In this document: one piece after another, positions 37,239 to 46,219 of the stretch
Layout: each line of letters begins with the position of its first letter
Numbering within the stretch: position 1 is the stretch's first letter
Origin: Pseudomonas nitroreducens TX1
GTDB lineage: Bacteria > Pseudomonadota > Gammaproteobacteria > Pseudomonadales > Pseudomonadaceae
Length of the DNA stretch: 64,000 bases
NCBI RefSeq assembly: GCF_000313755.1
Contig: NZ_AMZB01000121.1
Span: 124,001 to 188,000 of the forward strand
Direction of reading: 5' to 3'
Position numbers and translations under genes: made by a program
Notes under the pieces: generated by a model
The model's input: only the letters and a program-made list of their open reading frames with translations
The model's database searches: none
What the model was told of the DNA's origin: nothing

Positions 37239-37994
37239 TTATTGCTTCCGCCTTTGCAGTGGGGACTCGCAGAGATGAATGGCCGGCATGCGTTCAGGCA
37301 GACGATCTCGCACCTTGCGCTGTGCGCGCCAAACCTCAGCGACTGTTTTGAGCCCGTAACCCACTTCGTGCTCAATCAGGTGCTGGGCTACACGCTCGCG
37401 TCGGGCCTCCTCGCTCGGAATCGACGCCGCAATTAGGTCTGAGTCGTATTTGACCATTGCCAAGTCGAACCACGTGCAGAGGCTGAATTCGAAGCCTACA
37501 TCAACCGCGCGGCCCGTCGGGAGCGCTTCGTCCCAGGCGATGCGCCGGTTTTCCCACTCTTCCTCGCTGATAGAGTCAGGTTTGTCGGTGCTGTTCTGAT
37601 AAACGTAACGGCTGAAGCCTACTGACTCTATGAGGTCGGAAAAGGCGTCGTGGTTGCGCCAGTAGGTCAACATCAGGACATCGCCTTGATGTGGGATTAC
37701 AGAGACTGAACAGGTGAAGTCCCAATCGAGGGTCTTGAGCGTGTCCTCTGGGTTCTGACGGGCCTCGTCGAACCGGCTACAAACGGCCGCGGCTGACCAG
37801 TGATCCCGGTCCTCGTCGATCGGCGTGAAGTTTTCAGCCAGGTCGCGGCCGAATACGATTTTTCGAGCCAGTACCCTAGCCACAGCTGCCTGCCCGGCAC
37901 GTACAAAGTCTGGACGCAAGCGGACCAGAGCAGCCAGCACCTGCTCAAGAGTGGCATTTCGCTTAATCCGGCCGTGATGAATCTTGGTGCTCAT
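37239..37994 (-). CDS. Hypothetical protein, 251 aa
   Basis: Mixed alpha/beta protein with no recognised family. The N-terminus is basic (MSTKIHHGRIKRNATLEQVL) and the rest is acidic. GGAG precedes the ATG. Monocistronic. Confidence 0.6.
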   Translation of the reverse strand: MSTKIHHGRIKRNATLEQVLAALVRLRPDFVRAGQAAVARVLARKIVFGRDLAENFTPIDEDRDHWSAAAVCSRFDEARQNPEDTLKTLDWDFTCSVSVIPHQGDVLMLTYWRNHDAFSDLIESVGFSRYVYQNSTDKPDSISEEEWENRRIAWDEALPTGRAVDVGFEFSLCTWFDLAMVKYDSDLIAASIPSEEARRERVAQHLIEHEVGYGLKTVAEVWRAQRKVRDRLPERMPAIHLCESPLQRRKQ

Positions 37995-38020
37995 TGGCGC
38001 CTCCCGATGTGGATGCGCCT

Positions 38021-38051
38021 ATGTTGGGGACGGTACAAGTGTGCCACCAGC
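38021..38051 (-). promoter_or_regulatory. Island promoter element 15
   Basis: Box GCTGGTGGCAC, 14 bases, then CAACAT; 26 bp from the 251-residue gene. Confidence 0.65.
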
Positions 38052-38082
38052 CAAAGCCCTGGGCTGAATTCCTTGCCCTCCA

Positions 38083-38484
38083 TCAGGCCAACAAGTGCAC
38101 CAGGAGCGCCAGGACGGGAGTGAGCATGACTACCGCCACCAATGTCGCGAGCATGCAGGTCAGGCGCCAGCCCCGTATCCCAGAGGCCTTGATGAGTGCA
38201 TGCCCTCGGGACTGCTGGAGTTTGGCGCTGGAGGTAAGGACCGCTGAGCGAAAGAGCATGGTCAGCACAAGAATTAGCCCATGGTGGATCACCAGGAAGG
38301 CAACTCCTGCAGCGGGGGTTTCAGATGCCAGGCCGGCGGCAGCGAGGAGGGCAAGAAGCTGCGGGAGGCGGTCCAATAGCGTGCCCAACTCCAGTTTCAC
38401 GGCGACAGCGCAGGCCTGGTGCGCCATGTGCTCGATGTAGTTCCAGAAGGTCAGCGATGAGATGGCCAAGACTATGATCAGCAT
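38083..38484 (-). CDS. Membrane protein, 133 aa
   Basis: Three or four hydrophobic segments (about 1-14, 42-80 with a polar break, and 110-131). No family is recognised. It follows the 95-residue gene by 15 bp, so they are cotranscribed. Confidence 0.6.
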   Translation of the reverse strand: MLIIVLAISSLTFWNYIEHMAHQACAVAVKLELGTLLDRLPQLLALLAAAGLASETPAAGVAFLVIHHGLILVLTMLFRSAVLTSSAKLQQSRGHALIKASGIRGWRLTCMLATLVAVVMLTPVLALLVHLLA

Positions 38485-38499
38485 GGTTGCGCTCCAGAC

Positions 38500-38787
38500 T
38501 CAGGCCAGTACCAGGACGCGACCTTGATCGACCGCGAAGTCGACGATCTTGCGCCCGTGGCCTGAGAGTGACATGACCGCCCATACCTCTGCATTCGGTC
38601 TTCCGATAACTCGGGTCTTGGGCGAGGCCATCGCAATGTACTCAGCCCGCTTGGTTTTGAAGGTCGCGAATAGGCCAAGTTCGCCTTCGCGGCGGATATT
38701 GGAGACTGAAAAGCTCCGGTGACCCACGGTTAGGGTGTTGGACGATTCCAGAATCTGCTCGAGCTGTGTCTGGCTTGCATGGGGCAT
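38500..38787 (-). CDS. Hypothetical protein, 95 aa
   Basis: Small beta-rich protein starting MPHASQTQLEQILESSNTLT; no family recognised. A diverged box (TTCTGACCC) lies at about 38833-38841. It heads a unit with the membrane protein gene. Confidence 0.55.
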   Translation of the reverse strand: MPHASQTQLEQILESSNTLTVGHRSFSVSNIRREGELGLFATFKTKRAEYIAMASPKTRVIGRPNAEVWAVMSLSGHGRKIVDFAVDQGRVLVLA

Positions 38788-38848
38788 GTTGATGTCTCGG
38801 AGAGGGGAGGCCGTCTACTGCGGTTCTCCCGTGGGTCAGAACTAGAGG

Positions 38849-39088
38849 TCAGCTCGCCAGCGCCAGGACGTTCGCCGGCATTGTCTTCAGCAGTGACTTG
38901 CCACTCAGGTTTTTTCCGTAGTTGCAGCGGACGAAGACACCCTTCGGGGAATCCCAGAAGCGCACGACGGTGGCCTTGTTACCTGGGAGACTGTCGGCGT
39001 AGAAGATGCGCGTTTGAACTGCCAGCCCGCGCCGAAGGAGGGTGACGTCCAGCTCCGGAAGTTGCAGGTCTGGGTAGAGTCGGGTCAT
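38849..39088 (-). CDS. Hypothetical protein, 79 aa
   Basis: Small basic protein starting MTRLYPDLQLPELDV. Its ATG overlaps the stop of the 198-residue gene (ATGA), which fixes the start and shows coupling. No family is recognised. Confidence 0.6.
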   Translation of the reverse strand: MTRLYPDLQLPELDVTLLRRGLAVQTRIFYADSLPGNKATVVRFWDSPKGVFVRCNYGKNLSGKSLLKTMPANVLALAS

Positions 39089-39681
39089 GCTGCTGCTTCC
39101 TCCGTGGTACCCACAAAGGCCGCCCAGGTGGCATGTGAGGGGCTTTTGACGTTGACTGGGTGCCCTTCTCGACTGAATGGGTAGAGTTTGCCGGGCACCA
39201 GCTTGTAGCGACTGAGGGTGATCGTGCCCTTGGTGGTGGAGATGCTGGTGCACCACCAAACCTGATGACCATCGAATCGTGGCATCAGGTCTTCGGTGTC
39301 GTGTCCAGGGATCAACACTGCAATGCCCGGCGCAACACGGTTGTCCTTCCGGACCTCGCTCGACGACGTGGCAACCAGCGGGGCCTTGAAAGGCGTCCAG
39401 TTGAATGCCTTCTCCCAAACGCGGTGGAAGGTTCCGCCTGCAAGGCAGGCCATCGAGTAATGCTGATCAGAGAAGGGGCGGAAGACGCCTACCGAGCTGT
39501 TCACCTGCAGGCGCTGCAGTGCAGCGACTTCGTCCAGGCTGAAAAGCATCTTCCCCTTGATGGCGATTTCCATCGCACTGTGGAGCAGCGTGGAGCGATC
39601 GCGGTCGCCGACGGACTTTCCGATACCGCGATGTGCAGCACGCAGGAAGGCCAGGCCGGCACTGATATCTTGCTGAGACAT
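39085..39681 (-). CDS. Hypothetical protein, 198 aa
   Basis: No family is recognised. Helical N-terminal half (GLAFLRAAHRGIGKSVG, MEIAIKGKMLFSLDEV) and beta-rich C-terminal half. First gene of a coupled pair behind a promoter element. Confidence 0.6.
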   Translation of the reverse strand: MSQQDISAGLAFLRAAHRGIGKSVGDRDRSTLLHSAMEIAIKGKMLFSLDEVAALQRLQVNSSVGVFRPFSDQHYSMACLAGGTFHRVWEKAFNWTPFKAPLVATSSSEVRKDNRVAPGIAVLIPGHDTEDLMPRFDGHQVWWCTSISTTKGTITLSRYKLVPGKLYPFSREGHPVNVKSPSHATWAAFVGTTEEAAA

Positions 39682-39708
39682 GTTGATCCCCTCGTTTGGA
39701 TTGAGGGA

Positions 39709-39739
39709 ATCTTCAGGGTGAACTGCCTGTGCCAGAACC
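39709..39739 (-). promoter_or_regulatory. Island promoter element 16
   Basis: Box GGTTCTGGCAC, 14 bases, then GAAGAT; 28 bp from the 198-residue gene. Confidence 0.75.
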
Positions 39740-39765
39740 GGGCAGCGCCGAATATCCTGCTTGTC

Positions 39766-39999
39766 CTACTGATGATTCAGCAGGTCGATCTGCGGATTGT
39801 TCAGGTCGTGATTTGGGGTGCGAAGTGGATGGCCGAGCTGGCGCTTAATCTCGGCCAGCCACGCCTTGTAAGGGGTATTGGATCTCTTCCCCCAAGGGTA
39901 AGCCTCGGCCAGAGCCTGCCGAAGTTCTTTCATGTCGTCCCGGCCTACGCGGCGGATGACATCTGCGACGATCGGTGCTGCCTTATCTGCCCATGACAT
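39766..39999 (-). CDS. Small phage/plasmid-type conserved protein, 77 aa
   Basis: The sequence MSWADKAAPIVADVIRRVG, DDMKELRQALAEAYPWG and YKAWLAEIKRQLG is of a kind I know from small phage and plasmid genes of unknown function. GGAG precedes the ATG at 39999. Two predicted helices flank a Pro-Trp-Gly turn. Confidence 0.6.
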   Translation of the reverse strand: MSWADKAAPIVADVIRRVGRDDMKELRQALAEAYPWGKRSNTPYKAWLAEIKRQLGHPLRTPNHDLNNPQIDLLNHQ

Positions 40000-40047
40000 G
40001 GTTTCACTCTCCAAGTGGCATCGTAGGCGTGTGAAAAGAAACTAGGA

Positions 40048-40362
40048 CTAGATGGAGAATTTCCGCCACGTAAGGGGTTCAGAGTGGGGAGGATTGGCCA
40101 CCAGGACGGTTGAGCCGTCAGGCCGGCTGATTCGGAACTCGGAGACCTGTGGATGGTAGAGCAGCCCCGACTCAAACAGCTTCTGACATTCCTGCTTGGC
40201 CGCTTCAAGGCATAAGGGTGATTTATTAATTTGGAACCAGTGAGTGCTCATGGTCCCCAACTCATCCGCGCCGCGATGGCAGGCAAAAAAGTCTGTACCT
40301 GACTTCAGGTCCACCTCAGTTCTCACGAGAAACTCCTGATTTCGCAATTTCGTTGATGTCAT
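40048..40362 (-). CDS. Hypothetical protein, 104 aa
   Basis: No family is recognised. The ATG at 40362 overlaps the stop of a 30-codon frame (ATGA), favouring this start over a TTG at 40368. Confidence 0.5.
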   Translation of the reverse strand: MTSTKLRNQEFLVRTEVDLKSGTDFFACHRGADELGTMSTHWFQINKSPLCLEAAKQECQKLFESGLLYHPQVSEFRISRPDGSTVLVANPPHSEPLTWRKFSI

Positions 40363-40451
40363 CGGCAAGGTCGACTGGCGCTGACCTTCAGCATGAAGCC
40401 CTCATCGAGCATCCATTGCTGGTGAGGGATGACCACATAGCTGCTGGTCAT
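40359..40451 (-). CDS. Possible 30-aa peptide, translationally coupled
   Basis: An ATG at 40451 with GGAA upstream opens a 30-codon frame that ends on the start codon of the 104-residue gene and begins 8 bp after the gene at 40459. It may be a small peptide or a leader for coupling. Confidence 0.3.
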   Translation of the reverse strand: MTSSYVVIPHQQWMLDEGFMLKVSASRPCR

Positions 40452-40458
40452 GGCTTTC

Positions 40459-40674
40459 CTACTTCAGCGCTTTGTTCAGTCCGTCACGTAGGCAGCGAGC
40501 CTGATCCTCATAAAGATCAGAGCGGTCGAGAACTTGTCCGCAGGCATTCGTAATTTGCCAGAAGCAGTCGCCCGTTTCTATTTCGTCGACTAACAGCTCC
40601 AGCATCAAGCTGTTGTCTACTTTCACGCTGTAAGAAAGCTCGAAATTTTCTGCTTTGTCCTGTTCGATGACCAT
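40459..40674 (-). CDS. Small acidic hypothetical protein, 71 aa
   Basis: The product starts MVIEQDKAENFELSYSVKV; no family is recognised. GAGAGGAA precedes the ATG at 40674; the frame opens further but without a ribosome site. It heads a run of closely spaced small genes. Confidence 0.55.
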   Translation of the reverse strand: MVIEQDKAENFELSYSVKVDNSLMLELLVDEIETGDCFWQITNACGQVLDRSDLYEDQARCLRDGLNKALK

Positions 40675-40810
40675 TGGTGGTTTCCTCTCAAGAGCCCCAG
40701 GCCCTGGTTTACCGGCTACTCGGCATGTGGTCGCCGGTTGTGTTGGTTCTGGTATCAGGATCGGGCCGATCGTACGTAATCCATTGTCATGCATGGACAC
40801 GGACCGTCGG

Positions 40811-41002
40811 CTACTCAACGCACACATCGAACCACTGTTCGCACTTGTCGCAATGCGTCTGTCCGGTGGCGAAAAGGTAATCGCCGCCAGGCTCGAAGAT
40901 CGCGCCAGAATGCGTGTCGTCATTTCCGCAGTAAGGGCAGACCAGCTCGACGGCCGGCATTTCTATCGTCACTTTGCGGCGCTCGGCGGCTTGTTCGCTC
41001 AT
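40811..41002 (-). CDS. Zinc-ribbon protein, 63 aa
   Basis: The CPYCG (about residue 22) and CDKC (about residue 51) pairs form a zinc ribbon, the only domain. The protein starts MSEQAAERRKVTIEMPAVE. It could bind nucleic acid or partner proteins. GGAG lies upstream of the ATG. Confidence 0.65.
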   Translation of the reverse strand: MSEQAAERRKVTIEMPAVELVCPYCGNDDTHSGAIFEPGGDYLFATGQTHCDKCEQWFDVCVE

Positions 41003-41168
41003 CAGCTCAGCTCCAGCCGGCGACGCCGGCGCTTGGATGGAGGCCCCTCGGACTTGCGGGGCGGGTTCATGTCCGTCGTAATGCCGGCGCGGCAGCCAGC
41101 TCCAGGCTGCCAGGCCCTAGGCGCTGGCTAACTTGATTTGGTGCGCGCGAGCGTCGCCAGGCCGGCAG

Positions 41169-42527
41169 CTACGCTGCCAAGCCGAGAGAAACCATCTTGA
41201 TAGCGTTCTCGAATTGCTCTTCGATGCGCTGCAGGTCGTCAGCCACCGAGCGGTCGAGGCGCTCCTCCACGAACCGCGGAAGGAAGAGACTGTAGGGCTT
41301 GCCGGGCTTCTTCGGACGCATGATCTGATTCGACTTGACGGTGATGATCAGGCCTCGCCAAGCCTCTCGGTTGAGATGGATCTCCAGGCGTTTTTTCTTG
41401 GTGAAGCCCGATACGCCCACTACCAGTTGGCCACACGCACTCTTACAGAGCAGCGAGCCGAAGGTTTTGGCGTTTGCCCCCTTCCCTGGGAGGAAGTCAA
41501 CAACCTCAAGCTCGCAGTGCGCTTCCAGCTTGAGCTTGATCTGGTCCTTACTGGTACCGTCAAACCAGTGCGCAGAGCGCTTCTTCAGGATCGTCCCTTC
41601 GAGACCCTTTTCCAGCTGCTCGACGTAGTGGGCGATCGCATCCAGCAGCGAGTAAAGCAGCTTCGTCTCGATCATGGAGATTGCGCTGTGGGCCAGGGCT
41701 GCGACCTGATCAGTCAACTCGCCGAATCGAGTCTCGTACGGAATCTCGCAACGGCCGCCCTTCTTGACGGACGAAAGCGGGATCTGGTCCCAGAGCTTGA
41801 TGATCGGGCGGCAACCCAAGTCGAACTGTCCGCCCTGGATTACCGAGTTCAGCATGCCATTGCCAACCTCACGGGGCAGAATCTTGCCGTCGCACTCGAC
41901 CAGCAACTCCCCATGCGCCTGGCCAGTGCGGAGCTGGCTGAGGCCTGCGATCAGCTCACTGAAGTCCTCCGCGGGAATCGGGGTGCCAGCGCGAGTAGTC
42001 AGCGTCGCGTCTTCGTTTTCAACGGTGACGTTAACGAACATCCCGTCCGCTTTGATCTGCGAGAAGATGCCGCCGGCCCAGTCCCATTCGGACAGGTTCG
42101 TGTGATGGGGCAGGCTGCAGCGCATGTAGCTGAATTCAGGGATCAGCCCCGAATGGACCTTGTTGACGCTGCTTTCGGAGAACCCTGCGCGCGGGTCTTT
42201 GGAGATGATCCGCCAGAGCAGTTCGCTCGATTCAGGGTTCAGGCTGGTGAGCGCACCAGACACGGCAGCTTTTGCCCGGTCGCCGGTGAGTTGGCGGCTA
42301 GCCAGCTGGTTGAGAAGTTCCCATGTCCCATCACCGAACTCCGACAATCCGAACTCGCTCGCCCGGGACGGGCGGATTCCGTACGTGATGAATGGGTTGA
42401 GCATGTAAATCATGGTCCGCTGGAAGGCCTCACTCTCGACGTTGGTCTTGAGGAGCGCCAGCTTGTCGTTGGTTCCAGGGGTGTTCGCGATCTGCTCTAG
42501 GGCATGGAAGATTGCGGTGCTCAGCAC
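41169..42527 (-). CDS. ATP-dependent DNA ligase, phage type
   Basis: The nucleotidyltransferase core carries motif I KADG with the adenylated lysine (Lys159 from the GTG start), FVNV after it, and EGTILKKRSAHW plus KLKLE as motifs IV-V. An N-terminal helical domain of about 130 residues and a C-terminal OB-like region complete about 452 residues, as in T4-like ligases. The GTG at 42527 has GGAG 9 bases before it; the frame extends upstream through the promoter element, so that part is not coding. Bacteria normally use the NAD-dependent LigA, so this gene marks a mobile origin. Confidence 0.8.
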   Translation of the reverse strand: MLSTAIFHALEQIANTPGTNDKLALLKTNVESEAFQRTMIYMLNPFITYGIRPSRASEFGLSEFGDGTWELLNQLASRQLTGDRAKAAVSGALTSLNPESSELLWRIISKDPRAGFSESSVNKVHSGLIPEFSYMRCSLPHHTNLSEWDWAGGIFSQIKADGMFVNVTVENEDATLTTRAGTPIPAEDFSELIAGLSQLRTGQAHGELLVECDGKILPREVGNGMLNSVIQGGQFDLGCRPIIKLWDQIPLSSVKKGGRCEIPYETRFGELTDQVAALAHSAISMIETKLLYSLLDAIAHYVEQLEKGLEGTILKKRSAHWFDGTSKDQIKLKLEAHCELEVVDFLPGKGANAKTFGSLLCKSACGQLVVGVSGFTKKKRLEIHLNREAWRGLIITVKSNQIMRPKKPGKPYSLFLPRFVEERLDRSVADDLQRIEEQFENAIKMVSLGLAA

Positions 42528-42606
42528 GTTTGGGATCTCCGGGGTGGTCACTTGGGGTTTACCGGAGGCTGATCTGAGGTTCCAGCCAAGTCCGGTGGCT
42601 GGAGTC

Positions 42607-42637
42607 CATTTTGTAAATCCCAGGGCGTGACAGAAGC
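42607..42637 (-). promoter_or_regulatory. Island promoter element 17
   Basis: Box GCTTCTGTCAC, 13 bases, then CAAAAT; about 80 bp upstream of the DNA ligase start. Confidence 0.65.
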
Positions 42638-42717
42638 AGGCGAGCAAGTGGTTTGAATTGCCCGGCCGAATGATTCGGCCGGGGCGGATGCTGGGGGTTG
42701 AGCCTGCTGGTTGGCCG

Positions 42718-43431
42718 TTATGCAGCTTTGCGCTTACCCGGATTCTTCCATTGAATGGCCGCAGGAATCCGAACGTCGAAATCGAATCCCGGCTTCACGC
42801 TCCGCCTTACGGTGTCACCTCGGGCATCTGCAACCTGGTGAGCGTATGCTTCGGCTTTCTGCCGCTCGAGGAGCGAGAAGTAAGCGCTTTCCATGATGTT
42901 GGAGTTCAACCAGTCGGTGCAGTGCATGGACGTTCCACCGTGGTTGTTGCTCAACCCGAAGGTCATAACGACATACATCGGCTCGCCGGCGGGGCGGAAT
43001 ATCTGACCATCAATGATGATGCGATCAGTTGCCCACTCCTGTAGGTAATCGGTTACGCCTTGCTTCCCCAGGTAAGCGCTGACGTAGATGCCTTGGCAGG
43101 ATTCGCTCAGCATGGCGCTGTCTGTGATCAGCGAGATTTTTTGCTCGGGCATGCGGTACTTGGCGTTCGGGCCGTCCTTCGAATGCCGATCGCGAGCGCA
43201 ACAGTAAATGGCTGAGTCAGTCCACAGGCGCCCCTCGAACCAGCGGTACTCCACCGGATGATGATCAGGCCGTTCGGTGTTGCGGCACACAATGCCGACT
43301 GGAGCATGATCAGCGTCGATATGTCGGATGCCGACTGTTACCAGGCCGTCATTCTCCCGTACGGTGCGCGCTTTGCGGCAGCGTGCTGGGACAATGGAGT
43401 GCAAGTAGCTGAATGCGAAGGTGATGTCCAT
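42718..43431 (-). CDS. Hypothetical protein, 237 aa
   Basis: No family is recognised. Several His and Cys residues (IYCCARDRHSK) are spread through a mixed fold. GGAG precedes the ATG. Monocistronic. Confidence 0.6.
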   Translation of the reverse strand: MDITFAFSYLHSIVPARCRKARTVRENDGLVTVGIRHIDADHAPVGIVCRNTERPDHHPVEYRWFEGRLWTDSAIYCCARDRHSKDGPNAKYRMPEQKISLITDSAMLSESCQGIYVSAYLGKQGVTDYLQEWATDRIIIDGQIFRPAGEPMYVVMTFGLSNNHGGTSMHCTDWLNSNIMESAYFSLLERQKAEAYAHQVADARGDTVRRSVKPGFDFDVRIPAAIQWKNPGKRKAA

Positions 43432-43458
43432 GAAATGGCTCCTTGTGTCGTTGGAGCC

Positions 43459-43489
43459 ATATTCAGGCTGGCGCCGGTGTGACAGAACC
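43459..43489 (-). promoter_or_regulatory. Island promoter element 18
   Basis: Box GGTTCTGTCAC, 13-14 bases, then GAATAT; 27 bp from the 237-residue gene. Confidence 0.75.
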
Positions 43490-43511
43490 AGCGTAGGGGA
43501 GTTGCGTCAGC

Positions 43512-43952
43512 TCAGGAATAATTGTCCCGGCAGGGCTTCAGAACCGGGTCTTCGGGGTCAACACCATTCGCTATTGCCATCTCTGCATAACTCTTGAACA
43601 GATCGACTCCACCGTCAGACACCTTGGACATGTCGATTTTCCCGGCGATCAGGTTCATCCGCACCTTCAGGTTGTGCGCCGAACCTCGGAGGAGGAACCC
43701 CGCACAAACAGTCGGTTTACTGCTGCCCGTCGTGTGGCAACCAAAAGTCCGATCGCTCATGTCATACGCGGTGGGGGCTGAAAGACGAAAAGCTTCTGCA
43801 GGGAACACGCCCACTGCATCACGACGCCAGGGGCAGTCTTTGCAGGGGACCTTGCAGGCATGCTTACGGTCGCTTTTGACAGTGACCACCTGGTGGTTCC
43901 AGTCCGCATACCTTGCATCCAGAACTTCCGGTTTTGAGGTAGTGCGAGTCAT
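43512..43952 (-). CDS. DUF6283-like cysteine-rich protein
   Basis: The 146-residue protein has the KVPCKDCPWRRD motif, then FGCH and CAGF, a four-cysteine pattern of small phage/plasmid proteins (DUF6283-like). It probably binds a metal. Its ATG overlaps the stop of the 59-residue gene (ATGA). Confidence 0.65.
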   Translation of the reverse strand: MTRTTSKPEVLDARYADWNHQVVTVKSDRKHACKVPCKDCPWRRDAVGVFPAEAFRLSAPTAYDMSDRTFGCHTTGSSKPTVCAGFLLRGSAHNLKVRMNLIAGKIDMSKVSDGGVDLFKSYAEMAIANGVDPEDPVLKPCRDNYS

Positions 43953-44128
43953 AGAGACACCGGGCGATTGGTAGGTAGCGTGGAGGCCGAAGCCCCGCTC
44001 AGCAGTGAAAATGTTGCGGTCACCGGCTGGAAGTCAGGAGCAAAGGCTACTGGAAGGGCGCTGGCCAGCCAAGATGCCACGATGGCAGCGCCACTGAGCA
44101 AAGCTATGAGGAGGACGGGTATGAGCAT
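43949..44128 (-). CDS. Small exported or membrane protein, 59 aa
   Basis: The frame starts MLIPVLLIALLSGAAIVASW, a signal-anchor, and ends on the start codon of the DUF6283-like gene. AGGG lies 8 bases before the ATG. An island promoter element lies 28 bp upstream, which supports it as a real first gene of the operon. Confidence 0.6.
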   Translation of the reverse strand: MLIPVLLIALLSGAAIVASWLASALPVAFAPDFQPVTATFSLLSGASASTLPTNRPVSL

Positions 44129-44155
44129 GGAGGGAACCCTGACTTAGATTCCCTC

Positions 44156-44186
44156 CAGTATCTGCTTGGGGTGGTGTGCCGGAAGC
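44156..44186 (-). promoter_or_regulatory. Island promoter element 19
   Basis: Box GCTTCCGGCAC, 13 bases, then GATACT; drives the 59-residue gene and the DUF6283-like gene. Confidence 0.65.
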
Positions 44187-44234
44187 CTGAAGTTACGCCC
44201 GGCCGTAAGGGGGATGGGGCCGTTGGCCCCAAAG

Positions 44235-45236
44235 TCAGGCCTTGATTTTGTCGAGCTGAGTCTTCAGCTGGGTCGGGATGTTGCGGATGATCAACACATC
44301 TCGCTCCTGGTCCCACTCCACCTTGGACCCCAGGTGGTGGGCTTCGAAGGAGATTGCCAGTCCGTCCGCCCTGCCGGTGAAGCGCTGGAATTGCTTGATC
44401 GTTTTCTTGTCCGGCGGAATCTCCGGTGCCAGGCCGTAATCCTTGTTTCGGATGTAGTCGTAGAAGGCCTTCGGCCGCTGCTCGTCGATCAGCTCGGAGA
44501 GGGCGTCCAGGGCCATCGGCTCGCCCAGCTTGGCTTGCGATTGCGCGTAGTCCACGAGTGTGTCGGTTTTCCAGCGGGCTTCGTTTTCAGGCAGATCCTC
44601 GCTCTCGACGTAGTCCGAGAAGGCCTTCAGCAATGTGCGAGTTTCGCTCGGTGCGTCGGCCCCCTCCTGACAGCCCAGGAATTCGCGGAAGTAGTCGAAG
44701 CTGCGGCCGGTCTTCTTGATGAAGGAGATGTACTGGCGCGACTTGGGGTTCTTCTGGAACTCGGAAAGGTTGATACGCGCTGCAAGTTGCAACTGGCCAA
44801 CGTCCAGGTGTCGAATTGCCGTGACGTCCAGGCCCTCTGTGAGAGCTACACCGTCGCGCTGATGCAGCAGGGCAATGACAAGGTAGTCGGTCATTCCTTG
44901 CTGGAGATGCACGAAGAGGACGTGGCCACCAGTGGTTACGACGCTCTCGTTCATGAGCTGAACCAAATGCTCAACGGCCTCATGGCTGAACGCGACGAAA
45001 TCTCGGCCTCCGTCGAGGTACCCAGTCAGCCATTCACGGAACGGATAGGCGCCGGAAGGCTCGTGGAAGAAGCCCCAGCCCTTGCCGGCCTTGCCGTTGT
45101 AGGCGTCGAGGAGATCAGCAACCAGGTTGTCGGTCGCCTCGCTCTGGCCCAGCAATTCATCTCGGGTCTGTAGCGACGCGGGGTTGCCGTCGGGTTTCTT
45201 GTCCACGAAGTGGACGATGCTGCATTTGATCGGCAT
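44235..45236 (-). CDS. yejK: Nucleoid-associated protein NdpA/YejK
   Basis: The 333-residue protein matches the 37-kDa nucleoid-associated family along its length: [17 protein letters not shown] at the N-terminus and an [17 protein letters not shown] tail. Such proteins bind DNA and are often carried by plasmids and ICEs, perhaps to limit disturbance of the host nucleoid. AGAGG precedes the ATG. No exact promoter element is seen; a diverged GGCCGGCAC box lies 50-60 bp upstream. Confidence 0.85.
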   Translation of the reverse strand: MPIKCSIVHFVDKKPDGNPASLQTRDELLGQSEATDNLVADLLDAYNGKAGKGWGFFHEPSGAYPFREWLTGYLDGGRDFVAFSHEAVEHLVQLMNESVVTTGGHVLFVHLQQGMTDYLVIALLHQRDGVALTEGLDVTAIRHLDVGQLQLAARINLSEFQKNPKSRQYISFIKKTGRSFDYFREFLGCQEGADAPSETRTLLKAFSDYVESEDLPENEARWKTDTLVDYAQSQAKLGEPMALDALSELIDEQRPKAFYDYIRNKDYGLAPEIPPDKKTIKQFQRFTGRADGLAISFEAHHLGSKVEWDQERDVLIIRNIPTQLKTQLDKIKA

Positions 45237-45339
45237 GGGTGCCTCTTGATCAGTTCTGAGGGGCGGTTGTAGTGGGGATGACGCGTGAAGGTGCCGGCCA
45301 GATCCTAACGGGCGGATTCTGACCGGCTACCTGGGGGCG

Positions 45340-46086
45340 TCAGAAGTCGAAGTTGATTTCGCACACACGCTTGGCGGTAAACCGAGCGCTGATCTGGTCG
45401 AATGCGAATTGGTTCGTCGGGATACTCAGCAGGCAGATGCTGTCGCGGAGTTCGTGTACTGAACAGATGCTGCGTTCCTCCAGCACGGCGGTGGTTGGCT
45501 CCTCTGCCTGGTTGGACACCAAAATCAGCCCCGACGATTCGAGTCGAATTTCAGGGGAGGCCTTGCAGATTGCTCCCTCGACCTCCAAAAGCAGCTTGGG
45601 CAGAACAGCAGTCCTCAGTTCAGGATGTGCGATCAGTTGGGTGAACAACGTGAACACCCCAGGGCGTTTAGGCCATCCGTGGTTGAACAGTTCGCCAGCG
45701 AGATAGACCTCCTGGCTGATTGCATCCAGGGCAACAACGAGGTCAAGGTCGCGGTATTCCGTATCAACAAAGAAGCCCTCGGCGCACAAAAGCACTTCAG
45801 GGCAGGGCGTGTCGGAAGCGCGTCTGGTCACCAGGACCTTGAAAGGGAAAGCCTGATTTCTGGAGCCGAACTCCTCGTCGATGAATTCATTGGGGCCAAT
45901 ACCAATGTAGGCATCCAGGCCTAACCAGCAGCTTGCCCTCAGTGTTGCCAGGCCCCTGTACCCGCTGTCAAAAACTGCTTGTGGCGAAAACGCCTCCTGC
46001 AACTTCTTTACCGCTGTGTCGGCAGACTCCTCGCCGGCGAGCAGGTAGGGGTATCCATCGAGCAGCTTGGGTGAAAAGTTGACCAT
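45340..46086 (-). CDS. Hypothetical protein, 248 aa
   Basis: No family is recognised. Mixed alpha/beta protein starting MVNFSPKLLDGYPYLLAGEE. GGAA precedes the ATG. Confidence 0.55.
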   Translation of the reverse strand: MVNFSPKLLDGYPYLLAGEESADTAVKKLQEAFSPQAVFDSGYRGLATLRASCWLGLDAYIGIGPNEFIDEEFGSRNQAFPFKVLVTRRASDTPCPEVLLCAEGFFVDTEYRDLDLVVALDAISQEVYLAGELFNHGWPKRPGVFTLFTQLIAHPELRTAVLPKLLLEVEGAICKASPEIRLESSGLILVSNQAEEPTTAVLEERSICSVHELRDSICLLSIPTNQFAFDQISARFTAKRVCEINFDF

Positions 46087-46219
46087 CGCCTGATTCCTTT
46101 TCGGCTGGAAGGTGAGTGAAGTTTGCTCGGTCCTGGGGGGGCGACGCGGCCAAAGTGGACTGCTGAAATCCCTGAACCAAGGCGAGATTTTTCGTGGGCT
46201 GTGAGGGTGGGCTTGAAAC

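Noticed and set aside
38833-38841. TTCTGACCC box upstream of 38787
   Set aside because: The box is too diverged and the -10-like hexamer is not clear, so it was not counted among the 27.
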